A stretch of 64,000 nucleotides of DNA from Prauserella isguenensis (GTDB taxonomy: Bacteria > Actinomycetota > Actinomycetes > Mycobacteriales > Pseudonocardiaceae), in assembly GCF_014191605.1 (NCBI RefSeq), contig NZ_JACHWU010000003.1, positions 186,001-250,000 of the forward strand. The letters run 5' to 3'. The position numbers and the translations under genes were made by a program. Shown piece by piece: positions 60,550-64,000 of this stretch; the stretch's first letter is position 1, and each line of letters begins with the position of its first letter. The notes below the pieces were generated by a model. The model ran no database searches and was not told where the DNA came from. It saw nothing but the letters and a program-made list of their open reading frames with translations.

Positions 60550-61560
60550 TCAGCCCGTGCGCGTACTGTCCCGGACGACGAGCTTCGGCACCAGAGCGAC
60601 GTGCGCGGCGTCGCGCGCCGCGGGCCCGCCCGCGGCGTCGGCCAGTAGGCGAACCGCCTCGTCCGCGATGCGCCGGGTCGGCTGGTCCACGGTGGTCAGT
60701 GGAGGCTCGGCGAGCCGGGTGAACTCGATGTTGTCGAAACCGGTGACCTGCACCCGGGCGGGCACCCCGATGCCACGGGTACGGCAGGCGCGCACCGCGC
60801 CGAGCGCGATCAGGTCGTCGGCGCACACGAGGGCATCGGGCAGTCGGCCGGAGTCGGCGAGCATGCCTACCGCACGTTCGCCCCACTCCACGCTGTAGTC
60901 GCCGAGGAGTGTCCACTGTGGTCCGGTTTCGACATCGAACTCGTTCGCGTGGCGGAGGAATCCGGCGTGGCGCAGTTCGCTCGACGAGTTGGTGAGCCGG
61001 GCACCGAGATACGCCGCCGACCGTGCACCACCGGCATGGACGTGTTCGACGACCGAACGCATCGCGGCGATGTCATCCACCCCGACCCAGTCCGTACTCG
61101 TGCCGCCGACGAACCGGTCGAGCTGGACCAGCGGGAGTCGCTCGGCCGTCCGCTGCACCGCGGGAGTGCTGTCGGTGCCGTGGCACGGGCTGACGATGAT
61201 GCCGTCGACGTTGCGGGTCACGAGGGCGTCCAGGCGCTTGGCCTCCGTGTCGGGGTCGGACTGGGCGTCACAGAGCAGCAACTCCTTGCCGTCAGCGCCG
61301 AGTGCGTGTTCGACGCTCTCGACGAGCGCGGTGAAGAACGGGTTCCGGATACTCGGCACGACCATGCCGACCGTGTCCGTCCGGCTGACGCGCAGCGCCC
61401 GCGCGATCGGGTTCACCTCGTAGCCGAGCTCACGGGCGGCCGCCCGAACCCGTTCGGCGACGTCCGACGACACCTTGCGCCCACCCGACAACGCGCGGGA
61501 AACCGTGGCCGTCGAGACCCCGGCGCGGCGTGCGACGTCGGCAATGGTGACCCGCTGCAA
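60550..61560 (-). CDS. LacI-family transcriptional repressor
   Basis: The 336-residue protein has the helix-turn-helix V-T-I-A-D-V-A-R-R-A-G-V-S-T-A-T-V-S-R-A-L at residues 4-24, the hinge helix and a periplasmic-binding-type sugar domain (about 60-330; D-G-I-I-V-S-P and the C-A-D-D-L segment). I chose TTG 61560 because GGAGGGG is seven bases upstream; an earlier ATG (61614) adds a basic stretch without support. It is divergent from the btpA-pfkB-SBP operon and should repress it; palindromes between them are candidate operators. The sugar is unknown. Confidence 0.93.
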   Translation of the reverse strand: MQRVTIADVARRAGVSTATVSRALSGGRKVSSDVAERVRAAARELGYEVNPIARALRVSRTDTVGMVVPSIRNPFFTALVESVEHALGADGKELLLCDAQSDPDTEAKRLDALVTRNVDGIIVSPCHGTDSTPAVQRTAERLPLVQLDRFVGGTSTDWVGVDDIAAMRSVVEHVHAGGARSAAYLGARLTNSSSELRHAGFLRHANEFDVETGPQWTLLGDYSVEWGERAVGMLADSGRLPDALVCADDLIALGAVRACRTRGIGVPARVQVTGFDNIEFTRLAEPPLTTVDQPTRRIADEAVRLLADAAGGPAARDAAHVALVPKLVVRDSTRTG

Positions 61561-61585
61561 TCGTTTACCCCTCCGTAGTGAGCGA

Positions 61586-61604
61586 AACCGTAACTTAATC
61601 GGTT
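61586..61604. promoter_or_regulatory. Candidate LacI operator, proximal
   Basis: AACCG (61586-61590) and CGGTT (61600-61604) are inverted around nine A+T-rich bases just upstream of the repressor ribosome site. Confidence 0.4.
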
Positions 61605-61679
61605 CCCTTGACACTGGTCCAGGCTAAACCATTGACGTTCCACCGAAAGTCTCTCTAACCTACTCCGCAATTCGCTGGC

Positions 61680-61687
61680 AATCGATT
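61680..61687. promoter_or_regulatory. Candidate LacI operator, distal
   Basis: AATCGATT, perfect palindrome with a central CG as in typical LacI/GalR sites, extended on the left by GC. It lies 157 bases before the BtpA start. Confidence 0.5.
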
Positions 61688-61843
61688 ACACACGCGGAAC
61701 GCCACGTTCGGGTCGCGGTCGAGCACCGGCCGCCGCCCACGACGACGGGACCCACCACAGGCGGCCCCCACGCTGCCGATGCCGTCCCGTCGAGCCACCC
61801 GCCCGCCGAGCCCCGCCCCGCCCATCGAGCACAGAGAGCACTG

Positions 61844-62698
61844 ATGACCACCCTCGGAGTCTTCCCTCCCAAACCGCACGCCCTGCGTGAACTGTTCGGC
61901 ACCGACAAGGTCGTGATCGGCGTCGTGCACCTGCCCGCTCTGCCCGGCAGTCCGCACTACACCGGAACTCCCCTGGCCGACATCCGCACGTTCGCCGTCG
62001 AAGAGGCCCGCGCCTATCTCGACAGCGGCTGCCACGGCGTCGTCGTCGAGAACCACTGGGACATCCCCTTCCCGAAACCGGGCGAGCACGGCTACGAGAC
62101 CGCCGCGGCGATGGGAGTCGTCACCGCGGCCGTGCGCGACGCCACCGACGGCGGCGTCGGCGTCAGCGTGCTGTCCAACGCGGCCGAGTGCGCGATCGCC
62201 TCGGCGTGGTCCGGTGGTGGTGGGTTCGTGCGGGTGAACCAGTGGGCCAACGCCTACGTCGCCAACGAGGGCATCATCGAGGGCCAGGCGGCCGCCGCGA
62301 CGCGCTACCGCAGCCGCATCGGCGCGGGCCCGGTGAAGGTGTTCGCCGACGTCCACGTCAAGCACGGTGCCCACGCGATCGTCGCCGACCGCACGTTGGC
62401 CGAGCAGACCGAGGACGCCGAGTTCTTCGACGCCGACGTGCTCATCGCCACCGGTTCCCGCACCGGGGACGCTGCCGCAGTCGACGAGGTGGCGGGCATC
62501 AAGGACCACACGAGCCTGCCCGTCGTCATCGGCTCCGGCATCACCGCGAACAACATCGGCGAGCTGCTGCCCGCCTGCGACGGCGTCATCGTCGCCTCGT
62601 CGGTGAAGGACAACGGCCGCTGGTGGGGCCGCGTCGACCCGGCCAAGGTCCGCGAGCTCACCGCCGCCGCCGAACGGGCGGGCGCGGTTCTGCCGTGA
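61844..62698 (+). CDS. BtpA/SgcQ family protein
   Basis: The 284-residue protein has a TIM-barrel-like pattern with V-I-G-V-V-H-L-P-A-L-P, G-V-V-V-E-N at about residue 64, V-F-A-D-V-H-V-K-H and V-V-I-G-S-G-I-T at the end. The SgcQ/BtpA family is part of sugar or pentitol catabolic loci; BtpA was first linked to photosystem I, but its reaction is not known. An isomerase or aldolase-type step on a phosphosugar is likely given the TIM-barrel fold. It overlaps the kinase gene (GTGA). Likely controlled by the divergent LacI repressor. Confidence 0.9.
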   Translation: MTTLGVFPPKPHALRELFGTDKVVIGVVHLPALPGSPHYTGTPLADIRTFAVEEARAYLDSGCHGVVVENHWDIPFPKPGEHGYETAAAMGVVTAAVRDATDGGVGVSVLSNAAECAIASAWSGGGGFVRVNQWANAYVANEGIIEGQAAAATRYRSRIGAGPVKVFADVHVKHGAHAIVADRTLAEQTEDAEFFDADVLIATGSRTGDAAAVDEVAGIKDHTSLPVVIGSGITANNIGELLPACDGVIVASSVKDNGRWWGRVDPAKVRELTAAAERAGAVLP

Positions 62699-63612
62699 TC
62701 GTGTTCTGCGGGTACGCCAACAACGACGTCACCGCGTCGGTGCCCGCGTTGCCCACGGCCGGGCAGCGGGTGCAGGCCGTCGCGGTCGACAGGGGCGACG
62801 GCGGAATGGCCGCCAACGCCGCGGCCGCCGCCGCCCGGCTCGGCGCCCACGCCCGGTTCGCGGGCGCCGTCGGCACGGATCCGCTGTCGACGGCGTTCCT
62901 CGATGCCCTCGCCGCCGACGGCGTCGACGTGTCGCTCACCCGCCGCGATGCGCAGCTGACGACCGCGTTCGTGCTGCTCACCCCGGACGGGGAACGGGCG
63001 ATCATCAGTCAGGACGACGACCTCACCGGCACCGACATCGCGGAGGCCGCCCGGCGCGCAGCCGGCGGCTGGCTCTACCTGGACGGTTACCGCTTCCCGG
63101 AGGCGGCGCCGGCGCTGCCGGACTCCGCGCGGGTGGTGGTCGACCTCGACGGCTGCGAAACCCGGACGGCTGCGCTCACGGCACTCGACGTCGCCGAACA
63201 CGTCGTACTGGGCCGCGGCCAGGCGGCGGCGTTGCTGGGTGACGACGACGCGTGCGCCTCGCTGGCCCACCGGCACGGCACACACCTGGTGATCACCGAC
63301 GGGGGTCGCGGCGCGCTGCTGATCCCCCCGGACGGACGCCGCAGCCGGATCCCGTCGATCGAGGTGTCCGTCGTGGACACCACGGGTGCGGGCGACTGCT
63401 TCGTCGGCGCCTACTGCACCGAGCTCGCCCGCGGCGCCGCGCCGGCGAGCGCCGCCCGGTTCGCGGCTGTGGCCGCGGGCCTGTCCTGCACGCGCCCCGG
63501 TGCGCGCGCCGGACTCCCGCACCGCACCGCGGTGCTGTCCCGTCTCGACACCGGATCAGGCGCGGACACCGGTTCCCCCGGAGAGGAGCGAACGTCATGC
63601 GACGCAAGCTGA
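62695..63612 (+). CDS. PfkB-family carbohydrate kinase
   Basis: The 305-residue kinase has a start V-I-V-F-C-G-Y-A-N-N-D, the substrate G-D-G-G-M-A-A-N-A-A loop near residue 35 and the catalytic signature D-T-T-G-A-G-D-C-F-V-G-A-Y near residue 225, the last Asp being the base. Like ribokinase it phosphorylates a sugar or nucleoside with ATP. GTG 62695 overlaps the BtpA stop. The next gene starts inside its 3' end (63597). The sugar brought in by the transporter is the expected substrate. Confidence 0.93.
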   Translation: MIVFCGYANNDVTASVPALPTAGQRVQAVAVDRGDGGMAANAAAAAARLGAHARFAGAVGTDPLSTAFLDALAADGVDVSLTRRDAQLTTAFVLLTPDGERAIISQDDDLTGTDIAEAARRAAGGWLYLDGYRFPEAAPALPDSARVVVDLDGCETRTAALTALDVAEHVVLGRGQAAALLGDDDACASLAHRHGTHLVITDGGRGALLIPPDGRRSRIPSIEVSVVDTTGAGDCFVGAYCTELARGAAPASAARFAAVAAGLSCTRPGARAGLPHRTAVLSRLDTGSGADTGSPGEERTSCDAS

Positions 63613-64000
63613 TCGCGCTCGCCGCACTGGGCCTTCTGCTCGTGGTGACGGCGTGCGACACCGCCGCACGCCACGACATGGCGGCCGAGGCCCGGGCCCA
63701 GCAGCAGGGCCCGCCACCACCGTCCGAGGTGGCCGAGTCGTGCGAGGTCGACGGCGACCGGCCCAAGATCGGCATCGTGCCGATCAATCTGCAGGCGCTG
63801 TTCTTCAACCAGATCGTCACCGGCGCCGAGCACATCGCACGGGAGGCAGGCGTCGCGACGCAGGTCGTCAACGGTGACGACGACTCCCAGAAGCAGGCGA
63901 ACGCGATCGACGACCTCGTGGCGAACGACGTCGACGCGATCATCGTCGACGCGGTCGACACCGACGGCATCCGGCCCGCGATCCGCCGGGCCGACGCGGC
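63597..64000 (+). CDS. Sugar ABC transporter substrate-binding lipoprotein (RbsB-like), 3' end outside window
   Basis: The first 134 residues are present: basic start M-R-R-K, hydrophobic stretch and a lipobox V-T-A-C near residue 19, then a short Gln/Pro linker and the first Rossmann lobe of a type I periplasmic-binding protein (I-G-I-V-P-I-N-L; later V-D-A-I-I-V-D-A-V-D). It should capture a pentose, hexose or related sugar for an ABC importer whose other genes would follow. ATG 63597 has a GGAGAGGAG site and overlaps the kinase stop by 16 bases. It is the fourth element of the LacI-regulated locus. Confidence 0.9.
   Translation, partial: MRRKLIALAALGLLLVVTACDTAARHDMAAEARAQQQGPPPPSEVAESCEVDGDRPKIGIVPINLQALFFNQIVTGAEHIAREAGVATQVVNGDDDSQKQANAIDDLVANDVDAIIVDAVDTDGIRPAIRRADA

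Overview
The window is about 70% G+C DNA with actinobacterial gene content, and I read it as chromosomal sequence from a filamentous actinomycete. Pseudonocardiaceae (Saccharomonospora, Amycolatopsis or Prauserella-like) is my best guess from memory of gene content, not a computed placement. Supporting signs are the orn/tRNA-His neighbourhood, a DivIVA-like coiled-coil protein, SARP and PucR regulators, ESX-type small proteins, an LdtMt2-like L,D-transpeptidase, many GTG/TTG starts, 4-nt ATGA/GTGA overlaps and frequent leaderless promoters. I see no insertion sequences, phage genes, rRNA or CRISPR arrays.

Layout. 1-4.2 kb: the end of an alpha/beta hydrolase that has lost catalytic residues, an ECF42 sigma factor with its DGPF/YCII partner, and an ECF41 sigma factor divergent from an AhpD-like protein. 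Two face-to-face promoters between the last pair match the known ECF41 motif exactly. 4.3-16.5 kb: housekeeping and metabolic genes (two methyltransferases, enoyl-CoA hydratase, a lone ABC ATPase, glycogen phosphorylase, a zinc metallopeptidase lipoprotein, a thioredoxin-TPR protein, a MTH1187-like protein, MarR, DUF3817, a MetE-like protein). 16.5-31 kb: ManA, an MFS/LysR divergent pair, thiolase and methylmalonyl-CoA epimerase, an SPW membrane protein, a DivIVA-like protein, UspA, a class III adenylate cyclase, a DEAD-box helicase, a divergent ProA, an M50 peptidase and an AlkA-like glycosylase. 31-34.7 kb: oligoribonuclease, tRNA-His, an ArsR/AHSA1 pair with a striking operator, an L,D-transpeptidase and tRNA-Lys. 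34.9-42 kb: a dicarboxylate symporter and a proline-catabolism locus (PucR-type regulator divergent from pruA-pruB), then a quinone oxidoreductase.

41.9-50.4 kb holds the most interesting unit, a nine-gene, tightly packed minus-strand operon. It is a version of the conserved MSMEG_0565-0572 / Sll0783-0787 'nitrogen starvation' (Nit1C-type) cluster: a 0570-type small protein, an FAD oxidoreductase, an amidohydrolase, a 0572-type protein, a radical SAM protein, a GNAT fused to an AIR-synthase-like domain, two nitrilases in tandem and a glycosyltransferase. The product of such clusters is unknown to me. Here one nitrilase has Asp in place of both the catalytic Glu and Cys, and looks like a pseudoenzyme paired with its intact neighbour.

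50.6-57.5 kb: a three-domain methyltransferase, a three-gene signalling operon (histidine kinase, membrane pseudokinase-like protein, LuxR-type response regulator) and a large SARP-NB-ARC regulator. 57.5-60.4 kb: an ESX/type VII-style four-gene operon (EspC-like, WxG-containing Ala/Gly-rich protein, LpqN-like, YbaB-like). 60.5-64 kb: a sugar locus with a LacI repressor divergent from BtpA/SgcQ, a PfkB kinase and the start of a sugar-binding lipoprotein that runs off the window.
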